Shown piece by piece: positions 19,511 to 27,548 of a stretch of 64,000 nucleotides of DNA (its first letter is position 1; every line of letters begins with the position of its first letter). Source of the stretch: Methylosinus trichosporium OB3b (GTDB lineage Bacteria > Pseudomonadota > Alphaproteobacteria > Rhizobiales > Beijerinckiaceae); NCBI RefSeq assembly GCF_002752655.1, contig NZ_CP023737.1, positions 1,302,001 to 1,366,000 of the forward strand, read 5' to 3'. The notes beneath the pieces are model-generated. The model did no database searches. It was not told the origin of the DNA and saw only the letters and a program-made list of their open reading frames with translations. The translations under genes were made by a program, and so were the position numbers.

Positions 19511-19588
19511 CATTGCGGGGCGCGAAGCGACGAAGCCACAAAGGGACCGCCTCGCCGCTCTGGATTGCTTCGCTCCGCTTGCAATGAC
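19511..19588. repeat. dispersed repeat, family C (CATTGCG ... CAATGAC ends)
   Basis: Inverted ends CATTGCGGGGCGCGAAGC and GCTTCGCTCCGCTTGCAATG bracket a GC-rich centre. Related copies lie at 25156-25235, 32411-32476 and 54625-54694. It occupies the gap after the acyl-CoA ligase and contains no gene. Confidence 0.7.
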
Positions 19589-19598
19589 GGTCTCGTCG

Positions 19599-19636
19599 AT
19601 CGATCGAACGATTCCGTTCGATCGGAAAGCGCGCTA
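19599..19636. repeat. family A element, partial, overlapping a stop codon
   Basis: GATCGATCGAACGATTCCG, TTCGATCGG and AAAGCGCGCTAG match one half of the family A repeat. Its CTAG end provides the TAG stop of the bactofilin gene (19634-19636). Confidence 0.75.
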
Positions 19637-20122
19637 GAGCTTGCGACGGTCGCGCAGCGACCGAGCGGGCGCCCCAGGAGCGGCGCTCGCGGCCTCCTCG
19701 TCGTTCGAGGCGACGAGAGCGGGCTTGTCGAAGGTCTTGAACGAGGACGACGGCTTCTCGTCCTTGGGCAGCTTGCGCTCGGAGCGGATCTCGGTGGATT
19801 CGGCTGTGCCGAACAGCACGCCGCCCTTCTCGACCTCGATCTCGCCGTAAATCCATTTGCCCTCGACCCGTCCGGTCGAGCGGACGACCAGCAGCTGCTT
19901 GATCGAGATATCGGTGCCGATCCGGCCATAGATGTCGGCGTCCGAGACCGAGATGACCCCGGTGACGACGCCCGACGCGCCGACGATCAGCTGGCTGCAG
20001 GTGATCTCTCCGTCGACCATTCCGTCGACGACCACCGTGTCCTGCGCCTTGACCGAGCCAGTGACCGACACACCCTCGCCGATGTAGACGACGTTCTTTT
20101 CTTCCGGACGAAAATCTTTCAT
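19634..20122 (-). CDS. bactofilin (polymer-forming cytoskeletal protein)
   Basis: 162 residues. The central beta-helix of short hydrophobic repeats (VYIGEGVSVTGSVKAQDTVV, VDGEITCSQLIVGASGVVTG, then IYGRIGTDIS, VEGKWIYGEIEV) is the bactofilin fold, which self-assembles without nucleotide into membrane-associated filaments. The N- and C-terminal tails are flexible and charged. It lies 27 bases downstream of a ParA-like ATPase gene on the same strand. Bactofilins scaffold cell-wall or chromosome-positioning factors; ParA-type partners are known in Myxococcus. Confidence 0.92.
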   Translation of the reverse strand: MKDFRPEEKNVVYIGEGVSVTGSVKAQDTVVVDGMVDGEITCSQLIVGASGVVTGVISVSDADIYGRIGTDISIKQLLVVRSTGRVEGKWIYGEIEVEKGGVLFGTAESTEIRSERKLPKDEKPSSSFKTFDKPALVASNDEEAASAAPGAPARSLRDRRKL

Positions 20123-20149
20123 TGCAACGCCCTCCTCTTTTCAGAGCCG

Positions 20150-20938
20150 TCAGCCGGCGGCCAAGAGTTCTTTTTTATCGAGTTCTTGTTTGTCGAGTTC
20201 GTGCTTATCGCCTTGCGGGGCCAGAAAGCCGCGCAGGCCGGCCGTCTCGAAACCGGCCCAGGACCGCTCGAGCCAGGTGCGCACATAGCCGCGCAGCACG
20301 AAGGAGCGCGGACGCGCCTCCGCGACGCGGGCCGGCTCGTCGAACACGAAGGACGAGAAGGGAAGACCGGTCAGTTCCACCGCCTCATAGGCGAGCGGAT
20401 CGAGCCGCGGCACGACGATTTCCGATCCCGCGTCGCCGCGGCGCAGATAATGTTCGGAGACGTCGGCGTTATCGTCGAAGAAGCTCGATCCGTTGACGAG
20501 GTTCTTGACGATTCGATATTCGCATTTGTCCTTGAAGGGCGCGACCGCCTCGAGCTCGGCGAGCGAGGCGAGCGAGGCGCCGATGAGATGCAGGACGAGA
20601 ATGCGCGCCTCGCCGCGGGCCGCGGCGTCGAGCAGGCCCACATCTTCCATGAAGCGCAAGGTGTGGACGAGTTGGCCCGCCTTGAGGTCGACGATCGTGA
20701 CCGCTTGGTGAGAGGCGAGACTTTCGATGAGCCGCGCCTGATCGCGAATGTCGCGAATGTCCATGACCTTCGTGATATCGGGATAGAAGCGGAGCAAAGT
20801 CCCCGTCGGCGCCTGCGTGTCGAAGGGACGCACATCGAGGCCCGACATCTCGAGAAAATCGACGAGAAGCCTCGTCACCGTCGTTTTGCCGACTCCCCCC
20901 TTGTCGGCTCCGACGAGAACAAGCGGCGATGCGAGCAT
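20150..20938 (-). CDS. ParA/MinD-like P-loop ATPase
   Basis: 262 residues. The deviant Walker A motif GADKGGVGKTTV (residues 10-21, with the signature Lys13) places it in the ParA/MinD superfamily. Switch-type residues follow in FDTQAPTGTL and TIVDLKAGQL. The Walker B region departs from true ParA, so it is a distinct branch and the cargo is unknown. The C-terminus carries three short tandem copies of an ELDK/KELL unit (KHELDKQELDKKELLAAG), also visible as a repeat in the DNA around 20170-20207. The next gene is a bactofilin, suggesting a positioning module. Confidence 0.75.
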   Translation of the reverse strand: MLASPLVLVGADKGGVGKTTVTRLLVDFLEMSGLDVRPFDTQAPTGTLLRFYPDITKVMDIRDIRDQARLIESLASHQAVTIVDLKAGQLVHTLRFMEDVGLLDAAARGEARILVLHLIGASLASLAELEAVAPFKDKCEYRIVKNLVNGSSFFDDNADVSEHYLRRGDAGSEIVVPRLDPLAYEAVELTGLPFSSFVFDEPARVAEARPRSFVLRGYVRTWLERSWAGFETAGLRGFLAPQGDKHELDKQELDKKELLAAG

Positions 20939-21204
20939 TTGCTTTTGTCCTCTAATTATTTGCGCGCATGGTTCTGATAAGCGCCAACATTTGGTTCGCG
21001 GCGCGCAATGTTTGCCGGCTCGAATCGACTACGCGTTATTACGTAGCTCATAATGAGACAATTGGAATCCGACGCCCGCTTGTCAACGCGGATTCATCGG
21101 AACGGCCCAGTAAGAAGGGGACAACTTCCAGGGGCAATGATTCAGAAACAGTCGCGCCACGCGTCCCCGTATCGCTCCGCCGCGCGCGACCCGGCAATAT
21201 TCGA

Positions 21205-21272
21205 TTAGAGCGATTTCCGATGGAACGGAAACGGTCGATCGATCGGAAGTCGCTCAAATGAAAGATTGCTAG
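21205..21272. repeat. family A element overlapping the hemN stop codon
   Basis: A diverged full-length copy runs from TTAGAGCGATTTCCGATGG to CAAATGAAAGATTGCTAG. Its CTAG end supplies the TAG stop of hemN. The rest of the gap 20939-21204 shows no gene; it is somewhat AT-richer around 20990-21060 and should hold the promoter of the ParA-like gene. Confidence 0.75.
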
Positions 21273-22615
21273 ACCGCCACCGAGTGGCGCGCCGCGCGCG
21301 CCTCGAGATAGGAGTCGAAGGCCGAAGCCGCGAGCCGCGCGAAAGGCCGACCGCGCCGCGTGACCGCAAGACGGCGGCCGGAGAGTTCCGCCAGCCCTTC
21401 ATCGAGCAGCGTTTCGAGACGCGGAACGGCGTCGTCGAAAGCGTCCTCGGCAAATCCATGCGCGGCGGCGACGCGGCCGAAATCGACCGAGAAGTCGCAC
21501 ATCAGCCGCTCGATGACGGCGCCGCGCGCGCGATCCTCTCCCGAGAAGGCGAGGCCGCGCGAGACCGGCAGTCGCTCCGCCTCGACCGCGCGGCGCCAAT
21601 TGCCGGTGTCGCCGATATTGCCGAGATAGCCCTGCGGCAGCTTGGCGATGGACGAGACGCCGAGACCGAGCAGCGCGTCGGCGGCGTCGGTGGTGTAGCC
21701 CTGGAAGTTGCGGTGGAGCGTCCCGCTCCGCGCCGCGACGGCCATGGCGTCGTCGGGCCGCGCGAAATGGTCGAGGCCGATCGCCTCATAGCCGGCCGCC
21801 TCCAGCGTCTCGCGCACCGCCTCGGCCTGGGCGAGACGCTCATTGGCGCCGGCGAGCGCGGCCTCGTCGATGAGACGCTGATGCACGGCGAACCAGGGCA
21901 CATGGGCGTAGCCGAACACGGCGAAACGGCTCGGCGCGAGCGCGACGGCGAGCTTCGCCGTGCGGATCACATCCTCGACGCTCTGCTCCGGCAGGCCGTA
22001 CATCAGATCGAAATTGATCGCCGTGAGCCCGGCGGCGCGCAGAATGGCGACGCAGCGCTCGACGACCTCATAGGGCTGCTCGCGACCAGCCGCCTTCTGC
22101 ACATGCGGATTGAAATCCTGCACGCCGAGCGAGACACGGTTCACCCCCGCTTCGGCCAGAGCTTCCGCGAGAGCGGGATCGACGAGCCGCGGGTCGAGCT
22201 CGATCGCATGCTCGAGCGCGTCGTCCATTCGGAAATGCTCGCCGAGGACGCGCGCCACCTCGCGCAAGCGCGACGGCCCCAACATGCTCGGCGTGCCGCC
22301 GCCCCAATGGATCGAGCGCACGCGGCGCGCGGGCGTCGTGGCGGCGAGAAGCTCGATCTCGCGCAGCAGCGTCTCCTTGTAGGAGGTGAGCGGCGCGTCC
22401 TGCCGCAACGCCTTGGTGTGGCAGCCGCAATAAGTGCAGATCGCGGGGCAGAAGGGAACGTGCAGATAGAGCGAGAGATTGGCCTGCGGCGAGAGCTCGG
22501 CGAGCCAGCGCGCGGCCGTCTCCGGCCCGACCTCGCCCGAGAAATGCGGCGCGGTCGGATAGCTCGTGTAACGCGGCGCCGAACGTTCGGCGAGGGCGAG
22601 AGAGGCGCTGGACAT
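21269..22615 (-). CDS. hemN: oxygen-independent coproporphyrinogen III oxidase
   Basis: 448 residues from the ATG at 22615. Radical-SAM enzyme that makes protoporphyrinogen IX without oxygen in haem synthesis. The cluster motif is CPAICTYCGC near residue 53, giving the CX3CX2C ligands, followed by HWGGGTPSML. The HemN C-terminal domain is present (SVDFGRVAAAHGF onward). Upstream in-frame ATGs extend the frame to 22765 but show no family similarity. An FNR/FixK box would be expected upstream; I do not see a convincing one. Confidence 0.92.
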   Translation of the reverse strand: MSSASLALAERSAPRYTSYPTAPHFSGEVGPETAARWLAELSPQANLSLYLHVPFCPAICTYCGCHTKALRQDAPLTSYKETLLREIELLAATTPARRVRSIHWGGGTPSMLGPSRLREVARVLGEHFRMDDALEHAIELDPRLVDPALAEALAEAGVNRVSLGVQDFNPHVQKAAGREQPYEVVERCVAILRAAGLTAINFDLMYGLPEQSVEDVIRTAKLAVALAPSRFAVFGYAHVPWFAVHQRLIDEAALAGANERLAQAEAVRETLEAAGYEAIGLDHFARPDDAMAVAARSGTLHRNFQGYTTDAADALLGLGVSSIAKLPQGYLGNIGDTGNWRRAVEAERLPVSRGLAFSGEDRARGAVIERLMCDFSVDFGRVAAAHGFAEDAFDDAVPRLETLLDEGLAELSGRRLAVTRRGRPFARLAASAFDSYLEARAARHSVAV

Positions 22616-22829
22616 TCCGCCGGCTCCTGGGGACGCGGTCGATCGTATCCGTCTATTTAGACTGTCGCGCGCCGCGGCGCAAAACCCGCCTTCAGCGCGA
22701 CCAATCGCGGCGCCTCTCCGCCCCTTCATGTCGCAGAGCCGCGCGCAGGCTTGCGGCCACAGCATTTCATTAACCTGTCAAGCCCATGATTAGGCTAGTA
22801 GAAAATCCATGGTACAAGGAAGCGCCGAG

Positions 22830-24623
22830 ATGGGACTCCTCGACAAGCTGACCAGCGGCTCGAACGGCGATGCGATCCTCGCGGCTCTCGATCGCTCGCT
22901 CGCCATCATCGAGTTCGATCCGCTCGGCAATGTGCTCTCGGCGAACCGGAACTTCTGCGAGCTTCTCGGCTATGAGCCGGCGGAGATCGTCGGTCGCCAC
23001 CATCGCATGTTCATCGAGCCCGATCACGCGCGCAGCGCCGAATATGAGACGTTCTGGACCAAGCTCGGCCGCGGCGAATTCGACGCGCGCGAATACAAGC
23101 GGATCGGCAAGGGTGGGAAGGAGGTCTGGCTTCAGGCCTCCTACAATCCCGTCACCAACAGCCGCGGCAAGGTGATCAAGGTCGTCAAGGTCGCGAGCGA
23201 TGTGACGGCGGACAAGCTGCGATCCGCCGAGAACAGCGGCAAGCTCGACGCCATCTCGCGCGTCCAAGGCGTCATCGAATTCACCACCGATGGCGTGATT
23301 CTCACCGCCAATGAGAATTTCCTGCAGGTGGTCGGCTATCGCCTCGACGAGGTCGTCGGCCGACGCCACCGCATGTTCGTCGATCCGTCCTATGCCGAGT
23401 CCGCCGATTACCGCGAGTTCTGGAATGCGCTCAATCGCGGCGAATGCCTGGCGCGCGAATTTCGGCGCGTCGGCAAGGGCGACAAGGAGATCTGGCTCCA
23501 GGCCTCCTATAATCCGATCTTCGATCCGAGCGGGCGCGTCATCAAGGTCGTCAAATTCGCGATCGACATCACGCAGCGCGTGCGTGCGGTGAAGGAAATC
23601 GGCGACGGGCTGGGACAGCTCGCGGCCGGCAATCTCGTCCAACGCCTGGACCAGCCCTTCATCCCCGAGCTCGACAAGCTGCGCACCGACTTCAATTCGG
23701 CGGTCGAGCGCCTCGAGTCGGCGATCGGCGTGGTCGTGACCGGCGCGGAGGTCATTCGCTCCGCGGCGCAAGAGATCGCCATCGCCTCCGACGATCTCGC
23801 CCGCCGCAGCGAGCAGCAGGCGGCGAGCCTCGAGGAGACCTCCGCCGCCGTTTCCGAGATCACCCACACGGTGAGGAAGACAGCCGACGGCAGCAGGCAG
23901 GCCCAGGATGTGGCGGCTCGCGCCAAGGCCGACGCCCAGAACAGCGGCGAAGTGGTCCGCAACGCCGTCGCGGCGATGAACCGCATCGAGAAATCCTCCT
24001 CGAATATCGAGCAGATCACTGGAACAATCGACGAGATCGCCTTTCAGACCAATCTGCTGGCGCTGAACGCCGGCGTCGAGGCGGCGCGCGCCGGCGAAGC
24101 GGGGCGCGGATTCGCGGTCGTCGCCTCCGAGGTGCGCGCGCTGGCCCAGCGCTCCGCCGAGGCGGCGAAAGAGATCAAGCATTTGATCTCGAGATCCACG
24201 ACGGAGGTCGTCGCCGGCGTCGGCCTCGTGACGCGGGCGGGCGAGACGCTCGAGCAGATCGTCGCGCGGGTCAATGAGATCAATGACGTCATCATCGCCA
24301 TTTCCAATGCGGCGACCGAGCAGTCCTCGTCCCTGCAGCAGGTCAATGTCGCCGTGAGCCAGATGGACCAGGATACGCAGAAGAATGCGGCGATGGTGGA
24401 GGAGACGACCGCCGCCAGCCACAGCCTGCGCAAGGAGGCCGAGGGGCTGGCCGAGACCGTCCTCATGTTCCGCGTGAGCGGACGACAGGAGGCGACGGCG
24501 CCGTCCCGCTCCGCGCCGACGCCGCGGGCGCCGCAGCCGGCCTTGAAGGCGATGGGCGGCCGCGGCCGCTCCGCGGCGCGAAAGGTCGAGGCCGAGGCGG
24601 CCGACTCCTGGCAGGATTTCTGA
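22830..24623 (+). CDS. soluble methyl-accepting chemotaxis protein with two PAS domains
   Basis: 597 residues from the ATG at 22830, with AAGGA 9 bases upstream; an ATG at 22809 is possible. No membrane segment. The two tandem PAS domains (about residues 20-135 and 145-257) are close duplicates: each has VVGRRHRMF- or [13 protein letters not shown] and [14 protein letters not shown] motifs. A HAMP-like segment follows, then the signalling hairpin with the conserved tip [20 protein letters not shown]. The last residues DSWQDF fit the CheR-binding pentapeptide pattern (xWxxF). It is probably a cytoplasmic redox or energy sensor; the ligand is unknown. Confidence 0.92.
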   Translation: MGLLDKLTSGSNGDAILAALDRSLAIIEFDPLGNVLSANRNFCELLGYEPAEIVGRHHRMFIEPDHARSAEYETFWTKLGRGEFDAREYKRIGKGGKEVWLQASYNPVTNSRGKVIKVVKVASDVTADKLRSAENSGKLDAISRVQGVIEFTTDGVILTANENFLQVVGYRLDEVVGRRHRMFVDPSYAESADYREFWNALNRGECLAREFRRVGKGDKEIWLQASYNPIFDPSGRVIKVVKFAIDITQRVRAVKEIGDGLGQLAAGNLVQRLDQPFIPELDKLRTDFNSAVERLESAIGVVVTGAEVIRSAAQEIAIASDDLARRSEQQAASLEETSAAVSEITHTVRKTADGSRQAQDVAARAKADAQNSGEVVRNAVAAMNRIEKSSSNIEQITGTIDEIAFQTNLLALNAGVEAARAGEAGRGFAVVASEVRALAQRSAEAAKEIKHLISRSTTEVVAGVGLVTRAGETLEQIVARVNEINDVIIAISNAATEQSSSLQQVNVAVSQMDQDTQKNAAMVEETTAASHSLRKEAEGLAETVLMFRVSGRQEATAPSRSAPTPRAPQPALKAMGGRGRSAARKVEAEAADSWQDF

Positions 24624-24712
24624 ACGCGGGGAACCGGCGCGCTTGGTCGACGCACGGCGACAGGGCAATATCTCTCTCAATGATTCTACCGGACGATATC
24701 TCGGAGTGAGCC

Positions 24713-25105
24713 ATGTCGAAATTTTCGGAAGCGGCCGTTCTCGCCGCAGGCCTATGGCTCGCGGTCGCGGGCTTTTCCTCCGCGCCCGCCTTCGCCGCCG
24801 GCGCCGGGCGTTCGGGGGCGGTCGCCGGCCGCTATGCGATATTGCGCGCCGACGACAAGGACACCGGCTGCATGCTGACGCTCTATGAGCGCGCCCGCGG
24901 GGCGGGCGAGTTCCGCGCTCAGCTCGCGCCGGCCTGCCGCGATCAGGGCGTCGTCATCTTCGATCCGGTCGGTTGGTCGCTGGAGCGCGGCCGCCTCGCG
25001 CTGACGGCCCGCAAGGGTCATCAGGCGCATTTCGAGCAGCAGGCGGACGGCGTCTGGCGCCGCGACGCCAAGGAGGGCAAGGCGCTCGCGTTGAAACGCC
25101 TGTGA
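24713..25105 (+). CDS. AprI/Inh-like protease inhibitor, exported
   Basis: 130 residues with a signal peptide (AAVLAAGLWLAVAGFSSAPA, cleavage near AFAA). The mature domain has the layout of the AprI/Inh lipocalin-like inhibitor fold: GRYAILRADDKDTGCMLTLY, a second Cys in LAPACRDQG, WSLERGRLALTARKG, then ALALKRL. The two cysteines would form the family's disulfide. These proteins block serralysin-type metalloproteases in the periplasm. No target protease lies nearby. Read alone, about 90 bases after the chemoreceptor gene. Confidence 0.65.
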   Translation: MSKFSEAAVLAAGLWLAVAGFSSAPAFAAGAGRSGAVAGRYAILRADDKDTGCMLTLYERARGAGEFRAQLAPACRDQGVVIFDPVGWSLERGRLALTARKGHQAHFEQQADGVWRRDAKEGKALALKRL

Positions 25106-25155
25106 GAGGGCCAGCCGCTCTCGATGCGAGCCCACGCGAGCCGGGCCTGCTGTGT

Positions 25156-25420
25156 CATTGCGAGCGGAACGAAGCAAGCGAGAGCCGCGGGGCGGCCCCT
25201 TTATCGCTTTCGTGGTTTGGCTCCTCGCCCTGACGACGCGCCGATCTATTGGCGACGCGCCGATCGGCGACGGAGGACTTAGCCGACGCGGCGAAGTGCC
25301 TTCCCGGATAAATTGCTTCGAATTCAAAAGCGAAGCGATGCATGAATCGGGCGAGCCGGAGGCGCCCTCTTCCGACCCTCGCAAAAGCGAGGGCGACCTT
25401 CTCCCACAAGTGGGAGAAGG
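25156..25420. repeat. two dispersed palindromic repeats (families C and D)
   Basis: 25156-25235 is a diverged family C copy (CATTGCGAGCGGAACGAAGC). 25397-25420 is a family D hairpin (CCTTCTCCCACAAGTGGGAG, ending AAGG), a near-perfect palindrome. The 360-base gap between the inhibitor gene and the L,D-transpeptidase holds no gene. Confidence 0.65.
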
Positions 25421-25469
25421 GATGCGCGTCGAGAGTCGGCGAATGAAGCAGCTGTTTCGCCGTACCGCC

Positions 25470-26081
25470 TCAGATCACCACCACATTGGCGCCGAGCTTG
25501 ACCCGATTGTAGAGGTCGATCGCGTCGATGTCGCGCATGCGGATGCAGCCGGACGAAACGCTCTGGCCGATCTTGTCCGGCTCATTGGTGCCGTGGATGC
25601 GATAGAGCGTGTCCTTGCCGCCCTCATGGAGATAGAGCGCGCGCGAGCCGAGCGGATTGTCCGGGCCGCCGGGCAGGCCGCCGGCGTCGGCCGTCGGCTG
25701 CAGATGCGGCCAGCGCTCAAGCATGTCCTTGGGCGGAATCCAGCGCGGCCACTCCTGCATGCCGCCGATGGTGGCGCGGCCGGTCCAGCCATAGGCCTCC
25801 TGACCGGTGGCGACGCCATAGCGGATCGCCTTGCCGCCGCCCTCGACGAAATACAGGAACTTATTCTTGGTGTCGACGACGATCGATCCCGGCGGCTCGC
25901 TCGTTTTGAAATCGACGAGATAGCGCTCATAGGCCGCGCCGACGTCCGCCGTCGGCACCAGAGCCATATATTGCGCGTCCCTCCCGCTGAGATGCGGGTC
26001 CGGCAAACGCGAGCCGGCGACGTTGCAGCCGGCGACAGACAAACCAACCCCTACCGCTACGACGACCAGCCTCGCATTCAT
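25470..26081 (-). CDS. L,D-transpeptidase (YkuD) lipoprotein
   Basis: 203 residues from the ATG at 26081. The N-terminus has a lipobox (LSVAGCNVAG, Cys19), so the enzyme should be an outer- or inner-membrane lipoprotein. The YkuD catalytic motif is near the C-terminus: YRIHGTNEPDKIGQSVSSGC then IRM, with the His and the nucleophilic Cys. These enzymes form 3-3 crosslinks in murein or attach proteins to it. Many alphaproteobacteria carry several paralogs; the specific role is not clear. The gene is divergent from the deacetylase-like gene. Confidence 0.92.
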   Translation of the reverse strand: MNARLVVVAVGVGLSVAGCNVAGSRLPDPHLSGRDAQYMALVPTADVGAAYERYLVDFKTSEPPGSIVVDTKNKFLYFVEGGGKAIRYGVATGQEAYGWTGRATIGGMQEWPRWIPPKDMLERWPHLQPTADAGGLPGGPDNPLGSRALYLHEGGKDTLYRIHGTNEPDKIGQSVSSGCIRMRDIDAIDLYNRVKLGANVVVI

Positions 26082-26315
26082 GAACGCGCCCTCTTTCCAA
26101 CGCCCGAGCAATCCTATTAGGAGTTTGCTTACCATAAACTTACTCCGCAGAAATATTCGGATTGCGAGAATCCACGGCGGTGTTGCGCGCGGGAGACACC
26201 AGGGAGAATCACTCGGGGACGCCACTCGAGAAATTTTCCCGAGAGGCTTCGCCGTTGTGTCGCCGGATCGTGCTATAGGCGCTGTCACTCCCTGATTTCG
26301 AGACGACGGCGCGGC

Positions 26316-27248
26316 GTGGTGAGAACCCTATTCGTCACACATGAGAGCGGCCTCGCGCATCAGATGGGCGCCGGCCATCCCGAACAGCCGGACCGGCTGC
26401 GCGCGATCGAGCGGAGCCTCGAGCAAGAGCGCTTCCAGACGCTGGCGCGCGTCACGGCCCCTGCGGCGACGCGCGAGGCGCTGCTACGGGTCCATCCGGA
26501 GAGCTATATCCGCAGGATCGAGGCCGCCGCGCCGCATGAGGGGCTGGTCGCGCTCGACGTCGACACGATCATGTGCCCGCAGACGCTCGACGCGGCGCTC
26601 CACGCCGTCGGCGGCGCCGTCGCCGCGGTCGACGAGGTGATGCGCGGGACGGCCGACACCGCCTTCGTCGGCGTGCGCCCGCCCGGCCATCACGCCGGAC
26701 CATCGACGCCCATGGGCTTCTGCTTCTTCAACAATGTCGCGGCGGCGGCGCGCCATGCGCTGGCCGCTCATGCGGCGGAGCGGGTGGCGATCGTCGATTT
26801 CGACGTCCACCACGGCAATGGCACGCAGGATATTTTCTGGTCGGATTCGCGAGTGCTGTTCTGCTCGACGCATCAGGCTCCCTATTATCCGGGGACCGGC
26901 GCGATGAGCGAGACGGGAGAGCATGACAATATCGTCAATGCGCCGCTATGGGCGGGCTCGACCGGCGATGATTTCCTGGAGGCGCTGAAGACGCGCATCC
27001 TGCCGCGCGTGAAAAATTTCTCGCCCGACCTGCTGCTGATCTCGGCGGGCTTCGACGCGCATCGCGACGATCCGCTGGGCGGGCTGCGCTTCACGGAGCA
27101 GGACTATGCCGAGGCGACGAAGCGGCTCATGGACCTCGCGGACCGTAGCGCCGGCGGGCGTGTCGTCTCTCTGCTCGAAGGCGGCTATGATCTCGAAGCG
27201 CTGGGCCGCTCGGCGGCGGCCCATGTGCTGGCGCTGATGGGGGCGTGA
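26316..27248 (+). CDS. histone-deacetylase-family hydrolase
   Basis: 310 residues starting at GTG 26316 (a second GTG follows directly). The class II/bacterial HDAC-like arginase fold is clear: VRPPGHHAGPSTPMGFCFFN with the catalytic His pair, VDFDVHHGNGTQDIFW with the zinc ligands Asp and His, and SAGFDAHRDDPLGGL with the third ligand Asp. The bacterial members act on acetylpolyamines or other small acetylated molecules, not histones; the substrate here is unknown. Monocistronic, divergent from the transpeptidase. Confidence 0.92.
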   Translation: MVRTLFVTHESGLAHQMGAGHPEQPDRLRAIERSLEQERFQTLARVTAPAATREALLRVHPESYIRRIEAAAPHEGLVALDVDTIMCPQTLDAALHAVGGAVAAVDEVMRGTADTAFVGVRPPGHHAGPSTPMGFCFFNNVAAAARHALAAHAAERVAIVDFDVHHGNGTQDIFWSDSRVLFCSTHQAPYYPGTGAMSETGEHDNIVNAPLWAGSTGDDFLEALKTRILPRVKNFSPDLLLISAGFDAHRDDPLGGLRFTEQDYAEATKRLMDLADRSAGGRVVSLLEGGYDLEALGRSAAAHVLALMGA

Positions 27249-27282
27249 GCCCCCTTTCGCCCTCTCGGCCTTGGCGAGGCCC

Positions 27283-27408
27283 TCAGCCCTGGCGGGCCTT
27301 GTAGCGCTTCTGCTGCTTGTTGATGACATAGACGCGGCCTTTGCGGCGCACGATCTGATTGCCGCGGTGACGAGCGCGCAGCGACTTGAGCGAATTACGG
27401 ACTTTCAT
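27283..27408 (-). CDS. rpmJ: 50S ribosomal protein L36
   Basis: 41 residues, translation [20 protein letters not shown] then [21 protein letters not shown], the alphaproteobacterial L36. It lacks the four zinc-binding Cys/His ligands of the classical form, so it is the zinc-free (C-minus) type. It lies 140 bases downstream of a putative Zur-controlled receptor on the same strand. It may simply have its own promoter, since this is usually the only L36 gene in Rhizobiales. Confidence 0.95.
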   Translation of the reverse strand: MKVRNSLKSLRARHRGNQIVRRKGRVYVINKQQKRYKARQG

Positions 27409-27548
27409 CGGTCTGTTCCCGGCAGAATGTTTCAAGGCCGGGATGAACGCCCAGCTCCTCGTGGCCGAAGCCTATGCCTCATTTCCAGTCGTCGATCAAG
27501 TCCGCCGTCGCCTCGCGCGAGCTCGGCCACAGCGGATTTGCTCTTGGT

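Noticed and set aside
25378-25424. CRISPR-like short palindromes
   Set aside because: Copies are dispersed singly, not arrayed with regular spacers, and no cas genes are present.
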